NCBI GenBank assembly: GCA_016081115.2
Contig: CM071931.1
Coordinates: 28,496,317-28,560,316 of the forward strand
Direction: 5' to 3'
Source: Rehmannia glutinosa
Taxonomy: Eukaryota > Streptophyta > Magnoliopsida > Lamiales > Orobanchaceae
DNA: 64,000 bases
Below the pieces are notes generated by a model. The model did no database searches, was not told the DNA's origin, and was given only the letters and a program-made list of their open reading frames with translations. Positions 1 through 10,700 of the stretch are shown here, piece by piece (positions within the stretch are counted from its first letter, which is position 1; the number at the start of each line of letters is the position of its first letter). A program made the position numbers and the translations under genes.

Positions 1-11
1 CTTGTTTCCTA

Positions 12-449
12 TCATATGTCTGGAACAACCACTATCCATGTACCAGGTTCCTTGGCACTCAGCTGTTCCTTGAACCTGCAGACAAGGAAATTAAGTTTTA
101 GGTACCCATACTTGTCTGGGTCCTGAGGGGTTAGTATTGTAAGATGATCCAACCAACCTATAGCCAAATGGTTTGACTCTAAGGGGTTGTATCTATCAGT
201 GTCATAATCATAATTAATTTTGGCAAATTGCTTGGGGATTCTAGGTTCATACAGCTGTCTCTTTTGTCTGTATGTCTGTATATGTGTTTTAGCAATTGCC
301 TTCTTTGGGTAGTTGTGATATCTCTGAGTGTAGTGCCTAGGTGCATATGTGTGCTGATGAAAGCTCTTATACTTTTGGAATGGCCTTTGTTGAGTTCTAG
401 GTCTTTGCCATTTTGGCTTATATTCCATAGGTCTTTGCTGATAGTTCAC
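12..449 (-). pseudogene. E1 gag C-terminus and gag-protease junction
   Basis: Basic, Gln/Tyr-rich gag tail (QRPMEYKPKWQRP and similar), then the linker with residues PRIPKQFAKINYDYD. The open frame ends in VPDI, but the motif TNPSGPRQVWVPK and the protease core WYMDSGCSRHM sit in a different frame. Relative to E2 and E4, a one-base loss near the sequence for DTDRY moved E1 out of the gag-protease frame. In the protease frame a TAA (plus-strand 91-93) follows VPKT directly; E2 and E4 have TGA at the same codon. DSG is the catalytic triplet of copia aspartic proteases. The fragment is the end of the gag part of a gag-pol polyprotein, not an independent gene. Confidence 0.8.
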
Positions 450-547
450 ATTATTCCAATCAGCTTGGCTTGGGTATTTTCTACCATTCCCTTCATATGT
501 ATTTCTTTTATAGAACTTCTGGGGTATTTGGTAGCTCTGTTTCTTCT

Positions 548-1138
548 TTAAAGAGTATTTCTGTTTGGAGTTTGTTTGAGGAACTCGGGATTTCTTCTCA
601 CTGTCCTCTCAAAGACACTCAATCGGTCCGCTTTTCCTTTTCCTTTATAACCAAGGCCGCTTTGTTTGTAATTGTGCTTTGGGATAAATGTGTGTGCACC
701 ATTTGGAGTTTTGGATTTTTGAGATACTTCATTGCTAGAAGATCCTTTTTCCAAAATCACTTTTGGAGCTTGACATAGCACAGAGGAATTAAATCCTAAG
801 CCTGTCTTGTCTCCACATTCCCTTTGACTCATAATAAGATCATCCAATGATTTAGATGCCTTAGTGAATGAGGCAATCACATTTTTGAGGTCATTTTTCC
901 TCTTTTCTATGGCAGCTATTTCTGCTATTAGCTTAGCATTTTTAGTCTTTAAACTTTCATTCTCATCAGCTATTTGACTTAGAGTACTCAACTCCTTAGT
1001 CAGCTGTGAGTTTTGGCTTTTGAGTAGGCTGTTTTCCTCATTTAGTAGTGTGTGTGAGGATTTAATGTGTTCAAAATATTTCATCATTTTGCCTAATGAA
1101 TCATAAAGATCGAGTGGGTGATGAAGTGTGTGTGTCAC
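548..1138 (-). pseudogene. E1 gag middle segment with coiled coil
   Basis: Part of the retrotransposon capsid/nucleocapsid polyprotein. Residues about 10-75 read as a heptad-like coiled coil (LYDSLGKMMKYFEHIKSSH, then NEENSLLKSQNSQLTKELSTL), followed by a Lys-rich segment with FTKASKSLDDLIMSQ and a basic tail (GLGYKGKGKADRL). The same order is present in E2 gag (13,906-15,381) and E4 gag (42,235-43,153). Such a coiled coil downstream of the zinc knuckle is typical of Sirevirus gag proteins. Upstream of 1,138 the frame is lost. It continues into 12-449 after a short gap with a frame change. Confidence 0.8.
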
Positions 1139-2419
1139 ATCACTATCACTAGAATCGAGTGTGATGAGTTAGAGTGTACCTCATCTTCTTGGTCGTTGGT
1201 CTTGTTCCTTGACCATCAAACAGATCAAGGCTTCTTCTTCAGAGTCACTTGAGTAGTCGGCTTCTTCACTACTCTCTGAATCACCGTGTCTCTTGACTTG
1301 GCGTCTCGGCATCTCTGCGCCAACATTGCCTTTTTCTTTTCTTGTCTTCTTTCTCTCTCAAGACCTTTCTTTCTTCTTCATTCCTGTATTTGTTGACTAC
1401 ATGATATGGGCAATCAATGGCATAGTGACCTGGTTGCCTATTCTAGCATAGATTTTCAACCTTTTGATCAACTCTTTCCATTCTTGGATTGTCACCCTTT
1501 GATATTCAACTTTTTGATGCTCGTTTCTCTTGGTTGGCCTATCTTCCTCTTGACTTGGTGGGAGCCGAGTGTCTTCCTCGGAGGATTTGCCCTTGCCTCT
1601 CTTGTAGTTCTTATTGAAGAACTTGTTAAACCTTTTAACCGCCAGGGCTATTTCCTCCGGGTCAATGACTTCTTTGACCTCGACTCTCTTGCCATCTTAA
1701 CAATTAGAGCGATTGTTTTGGGTACAACTGTCTCTTCCTCGTCTTTTCTTCTCACTCAAATTCGTAGGCTTTGAGATCCGAGAATAGCTCATGGTTGGAT
1801 GTCTTGGATAGGTCCATGGAGTGTCTCATGGCCATGACTTTCATATCCCACTCGGTTGGGAGACTTCTTAGAATCTTCATACACATTTCCTTCGTGTATA
1901 TTCTTTTCCAAGTGCGTATAGCTCGTTGGTAATTTACGTGAACCGAGCATCCAGTTGATCCAAGGTCTCTCCTGCGATCATTTTGAAATTTTCAAATTTT
2001 TGTACAACCATCGTTAATTTATTTTCCTTGATTTGCTCCGAGCCTTCACAAATCAATGTTAGCTTGTCCCGCATTTCTTTAGCCGTTTTGCATGATTTGA
2101 CTTTATTGAACATGGCTTTGTCCAAGGTTTTGTAAAGAATGTCCTTGGCCACATTGTCCAGGTTATATCTTTTTCTCGTCATCATTTGTCCATTCAAATT
2201 TGGTTTTTCAATCATGATCGGTCCGGGAGCAACATCCTCTTCACCTTCAAACGCACTCTCCTTATAGTGTGTTCACTTTTAAAATTTGCGGTGGCCCATC
2301 CTCTATCACTATCCACATCTCATCATGTAATGCTTGATAGATGAGCCTCGCATACGAATTTTCCAATCATCAAATTCTTCAATTGTGAACATAGGGATGC
2401 GTGTCAAATTTGCTTCCAT
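1139..2419 (-). pseudogene. E1 gag N-terminal half, broken
   Basis: The ATG on the minus strand at 2,419 begins MEANLTRIPMFTIEEFDDWK, followed by a frameshift and stop. A second open piece (1,934-2,215) contains YNLDNVAKDILYKTLDKAMF, then EQIKENKLTMVVQKFENFK and GETLDQLDARFT, which match the copia-type gag domain (UBN2 / Retrotran_gag family). The stretch 1,140-1,930 still aligns with E2 gag (EWEMKVMALRHSMDL and the Glu/Asp-rich region) but only across several frames. Many relative changes fall where E2 has CAG or CTG. The zinc knuckle is not readable here. Confidence 0.75.
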
Positions 2420-2535
2420 GATAATAACTTTTGATGATAAAAAGAGTTTTGAAAACTTAAGTACTAAAAACAGACTTTGAAAAACTTGGAGATCTAGTTC
2501 AAGAACTAACCGGTGGAAGGCTCAATGAACCAACC

Positions 2536-2547
2536 GCTCGGATACCA
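2536..2547 (-). other. E1 primer binding site (tRNA-iMet type)
   Basis: On the minus strand the sequence TGGTATCCGAGC lies two bases inside the 5' LTR end. It matches the usual plant TGGTATCAGAGC, complementary to the 3' end of initiator tRNA-Met, with one change. Confidence 0.75.
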
Positions 2548-2549
2548 CT

Positions 2550-4097
2550 TGTAGGTCCCAAGGAGTGTGAGTGTAAGGTTTAGAAGGGGGTTGAATAAAC
2601 CTTACCAACTTTTCGATTTAGTCCTTTTAAATGTTCGAGTTAGTACTTCACACCGTGTCCTTGATGGACAACTAAGTTAGTTAATCGTGAGTTAGTCACT
2701 CAACAAACTCGACCGAGCCGTTGATAAAATAACTCACTGCTTTTGACTAAAGACTTAACTCGATTGTGATTTGTTTTCAAATGGAAGACTTAACACCCTT
2801 GAATTTGGTTAAGTTTGTTTTAATACTTGGTTTTAGTACTTAGAGATTATCAAGTGGATAGCAAATTTATCAAAGAGTTAAATAAATAAGGTGCGAGGAA
2901 TTAAAGTCTTTGAAATGTAAATGACACAATAAGTTTTTATAGAGGTTCAAGATGGGGTAATTCTTCTACTCCTCTCTTCTCCAACTCCCGGAGGAATCCA
3001 CTAAGTATTGATCAAGATATCGAGTGGTAACAAATCTACAAGTCTTGATCACACAAATGACTTGATCCTTTGGGACTCGATGCGAGATGCATTGGTCACG
3101 CATTGGCTTCTCGTGACGACTCGGCTTCTTCACAGGCGCAGCGCTTTGCTACTACTCTGACCCAATTGCTCAAGCTCTTTGGATTTGATCACGAAGCCCT
3201 CCAAAAACTTGAGACTGGTTCGACCTTGAACCTTCCTACAATCCTCCGTGGAATGTAGACCCCTTGATTCTTCAACAATTTCCTCTTCAACTGATTGAAG
3301 TTATCTTTCCTTCACAGGTGAGTGTTGGATTGATTTTCTTCGTAATGTAGGCTTGAGGATAAATCTTGAATGATTTGAGAATGTCTTAGATTACAGTTCA
3401 AATGTTTGCTTGAATGTTCGTGGTTCAGGTAACCTTCTCTCAGATTTATTCCTCAGCCTTTTATAGTGATCTTTCAAAAATCTGCCCGTTGAAGAGATAG
3501 GCTTATTTTTGAAAGTCACTTGTGGTCGTTGGCTTGTCTTGTTGCATTCCTTGGAATTGCCACTTCCTCGTATGAATTGTTCTTGACTTTTCGAGTTCGA
3601 CATGGTACAAAGCATGCTTCCTATTAGTTTATTCCTTTTGCACGCTTCTGGGACTGAGCACTTCGAGAAAGGTAGTACAGAGGTATTACTTGTTTAAGTA
3701 ATTCCCTTGATTTCAACGGATCTCTTCCAGTTATCTCGACTTGACTGCATTTCCTTGCTTTCCCTAGGTGACTTAGAGTCAGCTTCCAATCATTGGATGA
3801 CTCTTCTGTCACTTCAACTTGAGACTTGGCTATCTTGAGTTGACTTGACTGATACTCTACTCAGCTGCTCCTTCAGTCGAGTTCCCGTCTTCTCTTCTTT
3901 GCCATACTCAAATGCTTGCATCGGAGTCTTCCTTCTAGTCTCCGATTGTCTTCTTGCATGTTTAGGCATAGCCGACTTAACTCAGCTTGACCAGCCCTAT
4001 TTATTACAATGCAGTTTACAACGAAAATGGGGTGCCAACTTCCTATTCTAAGTTTAACATGGCATTCATCAAAATCTAAACAATAAATTTCCCAACA
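2550..4097 (-). repeat. E1 5' LTR (1,548 bp)
   Basis: Starts (plus order) TGTAGGTCCCAAGG and ends CCCAACA, so on the element strand it is TG...CA bounded. It aligns along its length with the LTRs at 4,790-6,360, 15,676-17,249, 7,375-8,883, 36,828-38,365 and 57,931-59,477. It is followed at 4,098 by integrase sequence of copia X. Compared with the other copies it is the most diverged, with many sites where the others have CAG or CTG (for example near 3,110-3,140 and 3,930-3,970). ORFs within it are chance. Confidence 0.88.
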
Positions 4098-4789
4098 GAA
4101 GAACACCAAATATTAGCTATTTGAAAATATTTGGTTGCAAGTGTTTTACTTTGAACACCAAGGGTCAATTGGATAAACTTGATCTTAAGGCCGAAGAAGG
4201 GATATTTATAGGGTACTCGACTAACGGCAAAGCATATCTGGTTTATAATAAGACTAGCATGGTGGTCGAAGAATCTATTCATGTCAAATTCAATGAAGCC
4301 TTCGGAGTTGAAATAATCCCAAATGATGATAGTGATGAAGAAGATGAAGTTGGTCCAATTACTCCAAATGATGCTAAAAAAGATCAACCTTCTACCTCAA
4401 ATGATCAACCTTCTACTTCAAATATTCAATAAGAGTATTAAAAGGGTGATAATTCAGATCTTCCCATGGCATTAAAATTTGAAGGAGATCATCCAAAAGA
4501 TCTCATAATCTGGGATCCTTTTGACAAGGTAATGACTAGAAGAAAATTTACCGAAGAAGCTCTTATATCTCAAAAAGAGCCAAAGAATACTAAAGAAGCC
4601 ATTGAAGATGAAAATTGGTTTCTTGAGATGCAAGAAGAGTTAAATCAATTTGAGAGAAAAGATATTTGGGAACTTGTGCATTGTCATTCTTCACAATCTA
4701 TCATTGGCACAAAATGGGTATTCCGGAACAAACTCGATGATCAAGTTAGTATCAATCGAAATAAAGCAAGGTTAGTAGCTCAGGGTTAT
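4098..4789 (+). pseudogene. Copia X integrase C-terminus and start of reverse transcriptase
   Basis: The first codons read RTPNISYLKIFGCKCF, the conserved end of the copia integrase core, followed by DLKAEEGIFIGYSTNGKAY and VVEESIHVKFNE, typical of the integrase-to-RT linker. An acidic linker with a repeated DQPSTSN motif follows, then a stop at about 4,430. The RT start reads EEALISQKEPKNTKEAIEDE, MQEELNQFERKDIWELV and IGTKWVFRNKLDDQ. The piece ends at 4,789 where E2 is inserted. In life this protein would copy and integrate the element; here it is inactive. Confidence 0.85.
4785..4789. repeat. Target site duplication GTTAT, left copy (E2)
   Basis: GTTAT directly precedes the TGTAGG end of E2. 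The same five bases directly follow the other end of E2 at 17,250-17,254. Five bp is the usual size for copia integrase. Confidence 0.92.
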
Positions 4790-6360
4790 TGTAGGTCCCA
4801 AGGGGTGTGGTGTAAGGTTTAGGGGGGGATTTGAATAAAACTTACCAAATTTTCACTTTTAGTCTTTTTAAGATTTTTCAACAGAGTTGACTCAAATCAG
4901 TTGTGTCCTTGGGGGACAACTAGGTTGGCTATATTCAGCTAAGTTACCCACTCAACAAACTCGATAGAGTTGTTGATAGTATAATTGGCTGCTTAAGATA
5001 ACACTTAACTTTAGTTGATTTGGTTTTTAACAGCGGAAGACTTAACACCCTTTTGTTTGATTAAAGCACGTTTTGAACACTTGTTTTAGCACTTGTTATT
5101 TATCAGTTGGATTAGCAAATTAACTTAACAACAGATACAAAAATATATGCAAGAATGTAAATTGCTGAAAGTAAAATGACACAAGTAATTTTATAGTGGT
5201 TCGAGGATGGGGTGATTCCTCTAATCCACTCTTCTCCAACTCCTAGAGGAATCCACTAGGTAACAGATCTAGTTACAAAGTAGTTCTCAGTCTAGAGACA
5301 TCCTTGATCACACAGCTGGCTTCTCCTGCGACTCAGCTCCTTCACAAGACAATTGTCTTGCTACTTCAGCTCCTTTTCAAGTTCTTGCTTGGATTTGTTC
5401 ACACAACCCTCCAACAAACTTGAATCTCCTGGTTGGACCTTGAACCTTTCTACAACTCCTTCAACTTGGAGAGTAGACCCCTTTTGATCTTCAAAAGTTT
5501 CCTCTTCAATTGGTTGAAGTTATCTTTCCTTCACAACGTGTGTTGGATCGAGTTTCTTCGAGTTTTAGGCTTGAGGAATTTTTCTTGATAAACTTTGAGA
5601 ATATTGCAGGTTATGCTTGCTTGAATATAGCTTGCTTTATTCGTGCTAGGTTCAGGTATTCAAGGTAATCTTTTATCAAATACTTCTTCAGCCTTTTATA
5701 GTGCTCATTTGAAAATTTGCCATTTGAAGAGATAGGCTATTTTCAAATGACACTTCTTGTTCATTGACTTGTCCTTTCTTGGTCTGCAACACTTGTGATG
5801 TTGACCCTTCCTTGTATTAAATGGCTCTGCAGCTTTACTGGGTTTGACACAAGCTTCAGTGTTTCCCATTTTCTTATCCCTTTTGCATGTTTCTGGTGCC
5901 AAACACTCTAAGACTTGGCAGCTTGGAAATATTACTATATCGAGTAATATTCTTGACTTCTTTCCAACGGATCAACGCGATTGTCTTGACTTGACTATCG
6001 CTTTTACCCGTCACTTGAAATCGCTTCCAATCATGAGAATGACTCAACCGTCACTTTAATCATAGACTTGGCTCCTTTATTGACTTGACACACACTTCTT
6101 CAAACTTTACACAACTATTCCTCACCGGTTCTTTCGCCGAGTCCTTGCGCTTTCCTTCTTGCCATAATCACCGACACAAAGCGTAGTCTTCATTCTAGTA
6201 TGCGATTGACTTCTTGCATTCTTGACTTAGCTTACTTCACTTCACTCGGCTTTTTCATCCTATCTATTACAATGCAGAATTACAAGGAAAATGGGGTGTC
6301 AACTTCCTAGTATAAGTTTTACATGGTATCATCAAAATCTAACAAATAAATTTCCTAACA
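4790..6360 (-). repeat. E2 3' LTR (1,571 bp)
   Basis: Plus-order start TGTAGGTCCCAAGGGG, end TTTCCTAACA, followed by the PPT. It aligns with the 5' LTR at 15,676-17,249. In the first 200 bp most differences are transitions at CAG/CTG sites of the 5' copy (CAGCTG to CAGTTG, GAGCTG to GAGTTG, CAGACT to CAAACT). Around 5,940-6,250 the differences are rougher, with CAG words replaced by CG-containing words. Confidence 0.9.
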
Positions 6361-6374
6361 ATTTCCCCCTTTTT
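6361..6374 (-). other. E2 polypurine tract
   Basis: On the minus strand, AAAAGGGGGAAAT lies immediately before the 3' LTR and follows GGCATCATCAAA. This is the conserved Sirevirus PPT setting and primes plus-strand DNA synthesis. Confidence 0.85.
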
Positions 6375-6649
6375 GATGATGCCAAAACTTAAACAAACAA
6401 AATAAATAAACAGCAAAACCAAGCAGTGCAATAACAAAGAATGTATGCTTTGAATAATTAATTTTATTGATCATAGCATTCTTGTCTTTTACAAAGTTGT
6501 TTACAAAAAGTAACAAAGCTCATACAAATATTATATTACAAAGTGTATCTAAGCTAGGTTACAAAGAGGATAAATATTACAAGGAAATTCTCAGAGCTAT
6601 ATTACAGGAAAAACTTACAGCTATGTATTTACAGCAAAGTAAAATACAT
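6375..6649 (-). other. E2 3' untranslated region
   Basis: AT-rich stretch between the accessory ORF end and the PPT. It matches the corresponding regions of E4 (57,640-57,910) and E3 (38,380-38,640), including the reverse complement of TTGATCATAAATTATTTTAT-like sequence that could hold the poly(A) signals. No ORF of substance. Confidence 0.6.
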
Positions 6650-7374
6650 GAAGGGGTTTGCAGCTGTCTTCAATGCCTTGGCTGCTTCCTTCTTCTCTCT
6701 TCTTTATCAGCTCTTCTCATGTCTTCGTCAGCTCTTCTCCTCTTCCTTTCCTCTTCCTCCTTCTTCTTCTTCTTCTCAAATCCTCGCTTTGCAGCAGGGT
6801 CATCCCTTCGCTGCCTTTCTTCCCATTCTCGAGTGGTTTTTTCATTTTCAGCTTCCTGTCTTCTAATTGCTTCAGCATTCTTGCGTGCAACTTATAAGTT
6901 AGCAAGATGATCAAATCCATCCCAGTATATGAGTCATTTCTTCTTCGGATCCACATACTTAACGTCTTTTGGTCTCGGTTGTGGTTGACTTTCTCTCCCA
7001 CTGCCACCATATCTACCCCTTCCTGACTCTCTCTCTTCCTCTCGGGAGCATATCAGTCGAGCTTTTGATTTTCCAGCTGTGTGACTACTGGAACTTGGCT
7101 GCTTATTAGCCGAATTGCACAATTCAAGTCCCTTCTCCCAATACAGATCCCAGGCTTGTGGTAGAGTCATGTCTTGAAAATAACATTATGCTTCTATAGT
7201 TTAGAATTCCTCTAGAGATCTGGGCTCAGATCCAGCATCAGGCATGGTAATATCTCTCGAGGGTTTTATAGCAGGAAAATCTTTACCGGCTGGAGGACTA
7301 TCATATTGTTCTCTAATATTCTGGATGCGTGCAGAGTGCTTCTCATCTACCTTCTCAAATTCAGTTTTGATGGC
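6650..7374 (-). pseudogene. E2 accessory ORF, C-terminal part
   Basis: Last part of the post-pol accessory protein. Readable motifs are MTLPQAWDLYWEKGLELC and QPRPKDVKYVDPKKK, then a GYD-LANLxA segment and a highly charged Arg/Glu/Lys tail seen here as RRRRRRKRKGRGEELTK in a shifted frame. E4 (57,120-57,630) and E3 (40,152-40,690) carry the same order. The piece is cut at 7,374 by a solo LTR, and the reading resumes at 8,884 after the 5-bp duplication. I know no function; the tail looks like a charged coiled coil or nucleic-acid-binding end. Confidence 0.7.
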
Positions 7375-8883
7375 TGTTAGGAAATTTATTAAGTAGATTT
7401 TGATGATACCATGTAAAACTTAAAATAGGAAGTTGGCACCCCATTTTTCTTGTAATTTTTATTGTAATAGATAGGGCTGGAAATGCTGAGTCAGGTCAGC
7501 TATGCCAAGAATTACAAGAAGTCAACTGTGGACTATGTGAAGACTCTGTTATGTATCAGCTGAGTAATTCCATGAAGGAAGTCAAGGACTCGACTGAAGA
7601 AGAGTCAGCTGGGGAATAACTACAAGAAGTGTCAGTCAAGTCAACTCAAGAAGCCAAGTCTCAAGTTGAAGTGACAGATGAGTTATCCAATGACTGGAGC
7701 TGACTCAAGTCACCTGGGGTAAAGACAGCAGTCTAGTCAAGACAACTGACTTAGATCCATTGATTAAAGTCGAGAATATTACTCAAATTAGTAATATGTC
7801 AAAGTTGTCAGGTCTAAAGTGTTTGTCCCAGAAATATGCAAAAGGAATGAACCAATGGGAAACATTGCACCTTATGTCAGTCACCTACAATGCTGCGGAG
7901 ACATTTAATACGAGAAAGGGTAAACATCAAGGACTGCCGATCAAGACAAGCCAACGAACACAAGTGACATTTGAAATTAGCCTATCTCTTTAACGGGTAA
8001 AATTTTAAATATGCACTATAAAAGGCTGAGGAAGTTACTGAGAAGAGGTTACCTGAATCATGAACAAGCAAGCAATATTCAAGCATTTAACCTGCAATAT
8101 TCTCATAAACATTCAAGCAATTCCTCAAGACTGAAACTCGAAGGAAATCGATCCAACACAAGTAGTGAAGGAAAGACAACTTCAAATCTGTTGAAGAGGA
8201 AACTTTTGAAGAAATCCAAAAGGTCTACTATCCAAGCTAGGTTCCAGGTCGAACCATTATCAAATTTGTTGGAGGGCTTCGTGATCAAATCCAAGAACTT
8301 GATAAGTGAGTCAAGTAGTGCGCAAAATTGGTATCTGTGAAGAAGGTTTGAGTCGCATGAGAAGCCAGCTGTGTGATCAAGGTTGTCTCCAGACTTTTCA
8401 CCGCTTTGTAAATTGATATGTTACATAGTGGATTCTTCTAGGAGTTGGAGAAGAGAGGATTAGAAGAATTACCCCATCTTCGAACCTCTATAAAATATTT
8501 GTGTCATTTACTTTAAGCAAATTTACTTTCCTGCATATTCATTCTATATCTGTTGATCTTATTTGCAATCCAACTGAAAATAACTAAGTGCTAAAATCAA
8601 GTGTTTATAACAAGCTAAAATCTAATCTAAGTGTGTTAAGTCTTCCGCTGTTAAAAACCAATCAGCCAAGTTAAGTATTTGGCTTGAGCAGCCAAGTTAT
8701 ACTACCAACAGCTCTATCGAGTCTGTTGAGTGGGTAACTTAGCTGAAAAGCCAACTTAGTTGTCCATGTTGGACATAACTGTTTGAGTCAACTCTGTTGA
8801 ATTACTTTAAAAGGACTAAAAAGATGGTAAGGTTTATTCAACCCCCCCTTCTAAACCTTACTTCACACCCCTTGGGACCTACA
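7375..8883 (+). mobile_element. Solo LTR of the E family inside E2
   Basis: TGTTAGGAAATTTATT at the start and CCTTGGGACCTACA at the end, 1,509 bp, + orientation, opposite to its host E2. It is flanked by ATGGC at 7,370-7,374 and 8,884-8,888. No internal sequence is present, so this is a solo LTR left by recombination of a full element. The accessory ORF of E2 reads straight through if the insert and one ATGGC are ignored. ORFs within it (7,760-8,340) are chance. Confidence 0.92.
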
Positions 8884-9595
8884 ATGGCTTTTCTTGATTC
8901 TTTCATTGCCATCTCAGCTTTCTGTTCAACAGACAACTCTTTCGGTAGTTTGCTGAGAATCGAAATGGTGACATCTCCTTGCTGAGGGGTTTCAGCAAAA
9001 CATGAGTTTCAAGGGGGGGTTGTTCAATCTTCCCTCCCCCTTTGCAGATACTTCCTTCTTCGCCTCCTTATTACTCCCTTCAGCTTCACCTTTCAGTTCC
9101 TTTAAGGCCTCATCTTCCCCCTTTTTGGCATCATCACCAAAACATAAGGGTAGGCCAGGAAATAAGCCACTCGAATGAAGTCCAGTTGGCTGTTAGTTGA
9201 ATTCTGCTTGATATCTGTTTTGATGTAGGTCATGCGGAACTCGACTGTGCCAGCCATTGACTCACCGCTAGAAACTTCATCTCTGCCATAAGATCAACTT
9301 CGGTTCATGCTCTCTTCCACCGCAATTTCACTTTTATGTTGTAGCTTGAGCAACTCAAGTCCGACTTATGGGATTCTTCAATTCGACCATGAACTCCTTC
9401 GCCTCACAAATTTTACATTATCCACACTCCAAACCAACAACTCTGCGAACAAAGATTTGAAGTAAATGACCTGCTCTGAGCGCATTGCAGTCTGATGTGC
9501 AACCCATTCTCTGATGTGTAAGACAACTTCTCGAATATCCTCGCTCTAGAGTGGATCTTCTCAGAAAGCTTAGCGAAGTCATGAGTAGCAGCCAT
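8884..9595 (-). pseudogene. E2 accessory ORF, N-terminal start and part of the C-terminal half
   Basis: The ATG at 9,595 (minus) begins MAATHDFAKLSEKIHS, matching the start of the E4 accessory ORF (NGCSHDFVKLSEKIHS). Right after this a large internal deletion joins it to sequence for the EWAAQHTVMRSKQVRYFK region of E4. Next come the DDAKKGEDEALKGLKEE region (with an inner PPT-like motif at 9,111-9,138) and AETPQQGDVTISILSKLPKE near 8,900-9,000. Most of the middle of the protein is missing, so E2 holds a shortened accessory gene. This copy shows the proper ATG frame, which E4 has lost through a one-base deletion. Confidence 0.75.
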
Positions 9596-10133
9596 TTTCA
9601 GAAATATTGAATGGTGAAATATGCGAAAACTTGATCTTCAAAGGTAGGGTTTTGAACAGTTGCAGAGAGAATTCCTTCTTGCTTGCTGAAGACGAGAGTA
9701 TTTTGTGAGGAGAGAGAAAGTGTAAATTTTGGTTTATATGAGACTTGAAAGGACGGTTTTGGAATTTGAATATTTTGATCAAAATCAACGGTCAAGATTA
9801 AGCTTTCAAAACCATATTAATTTCCCCATATTAAATGCAGCGGCATTTATATCCAATCAAATGTTTTACTATGCAACTTTTGTGCTGACAATCATAATTA
9901 CGCTGACATCATCCTTAAAAACAACCCCGCTCGAATACAAATGACTGCATTTTTGTCACTTAGCTCATAAATGATTCAACTATCATCCAAAGTGACTTAA
10001 CTCTGCTTCTCTCTTCACATAAGATCACTCAGTTGTTAGCTAACTCGATATAGCTGCTTTCCCGACTAGGCTATTTCACTTGGCTGAAGTGTGAAACTTG
10101 CTTATTTTTCATAATCTCTTCTTTTGTCCCTAT
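9596..10133 (-). other. E2 spacer between pol and the accessory ORF
   Basis: Aligns with E4 46,500-47,060. It includes the stretch near 9,700-9,800 (TTTTGATCAAAATATTC on one strand) and the pyrimidine-rich leader in front of the accessory ATG. It could serve as a leader for a subgenomic accessory transcript, but no promoter element is convincing. Confidence 0.5.
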
Positions 10134-10700
10134 TTATCCAGTCTTCTGAGTATCATAACTCAGCTCAATTAACCCCAACTCATTCTTGAACTCTTCAAAC
10201 CTTGATTCACATAATGGCTTTGTGAATATGTCAGCTAACTGCTTATCAGTTGAGATGTATTCCAAAGTGATGTCTTTCTTTTCAACATGATCTCTTATAA
10301 ACTGATATCTGACATCAATATGCTTTGTTCTGGAATGCAACACTGGATTCTGAGTGATTGCAATAGCACTATTGTTATCACACATAATTGGAATCTCTCT
10401 TTCTTCAATATCATAGTCTCTCAGCTGCTGTCTCATCCATAAGACTTGGGCACAACAGCTGCCCGTAGATATGTACTCTACTTCATTGTGGATATAGCTA
10501 TTGAATTTTGTTTCTTGCTGAACCAAGAAACTAATCTGTTTCCAAGCATTTGACATGTACCTGAAGTACTCTTCCTGTAAACTCTACATCCAGCATAGTC
10601 TGAGTCTGAGTATCCTACCAGCTTGAATCTTCCTTCCTTTGGATACCATAAGCCAACTTCTTGGCATCTCTTCAAATACCTTAGGATTCTCTTAGCTGCA
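10134..10700 (-). pseudogene. E2 RNase H domain
   Basis: C-terminus of pol. Motifs in order: LVGYSDSDYAGCRVYRKSTSGTC (first catalytic Asp in DSDYAG), then in the next frame IPIMCDNNSAIAITQNPVLH, HSRTKHIDVRYQFIRDHVEK, LEYISTDKQLADIFTKPL and the end FEEFKNELGLIEL. These are the standard landmarks of copia RNase H. The reading changes frame near 10,540, where the AEAEYI segment would be. This domain removes genomic RNA during reverse transcription. Confidence 0.85.

Larger units (their letters stand above)
1..4097 (-). mobile_element. E1: incomplete Sirevirus-like Ty1/copia element
   Basis: Minus-strand copia retrotransposon running off the left edge of the window. Visible parts, in element order, are the 5' LTR (2,550-4,097), a primer binding site (2,536-2,547), gag (about 2,419 to 93) and the start of protease (12-46). 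The gag coiled-coil segment and the accessory-bearing relatives in this window (E2, E3, E4) place it in one Sirevirus-like family. The right end abuts the integrase sequence of copia X at 4,098, so E1 inserted into that older element. Its other end and target duplication partner lie outside the window. It is not functional: gag has frameshifts and stops, and its 1.1-4.1 kb part differs from relatives most strongly at CAG/CTG words. Confidence 0.85.

Noticed and set aside
3845..4051. Short ORFs within the E1 LTR
   Set aside because: Not kept in the other six LTR copies of the family.
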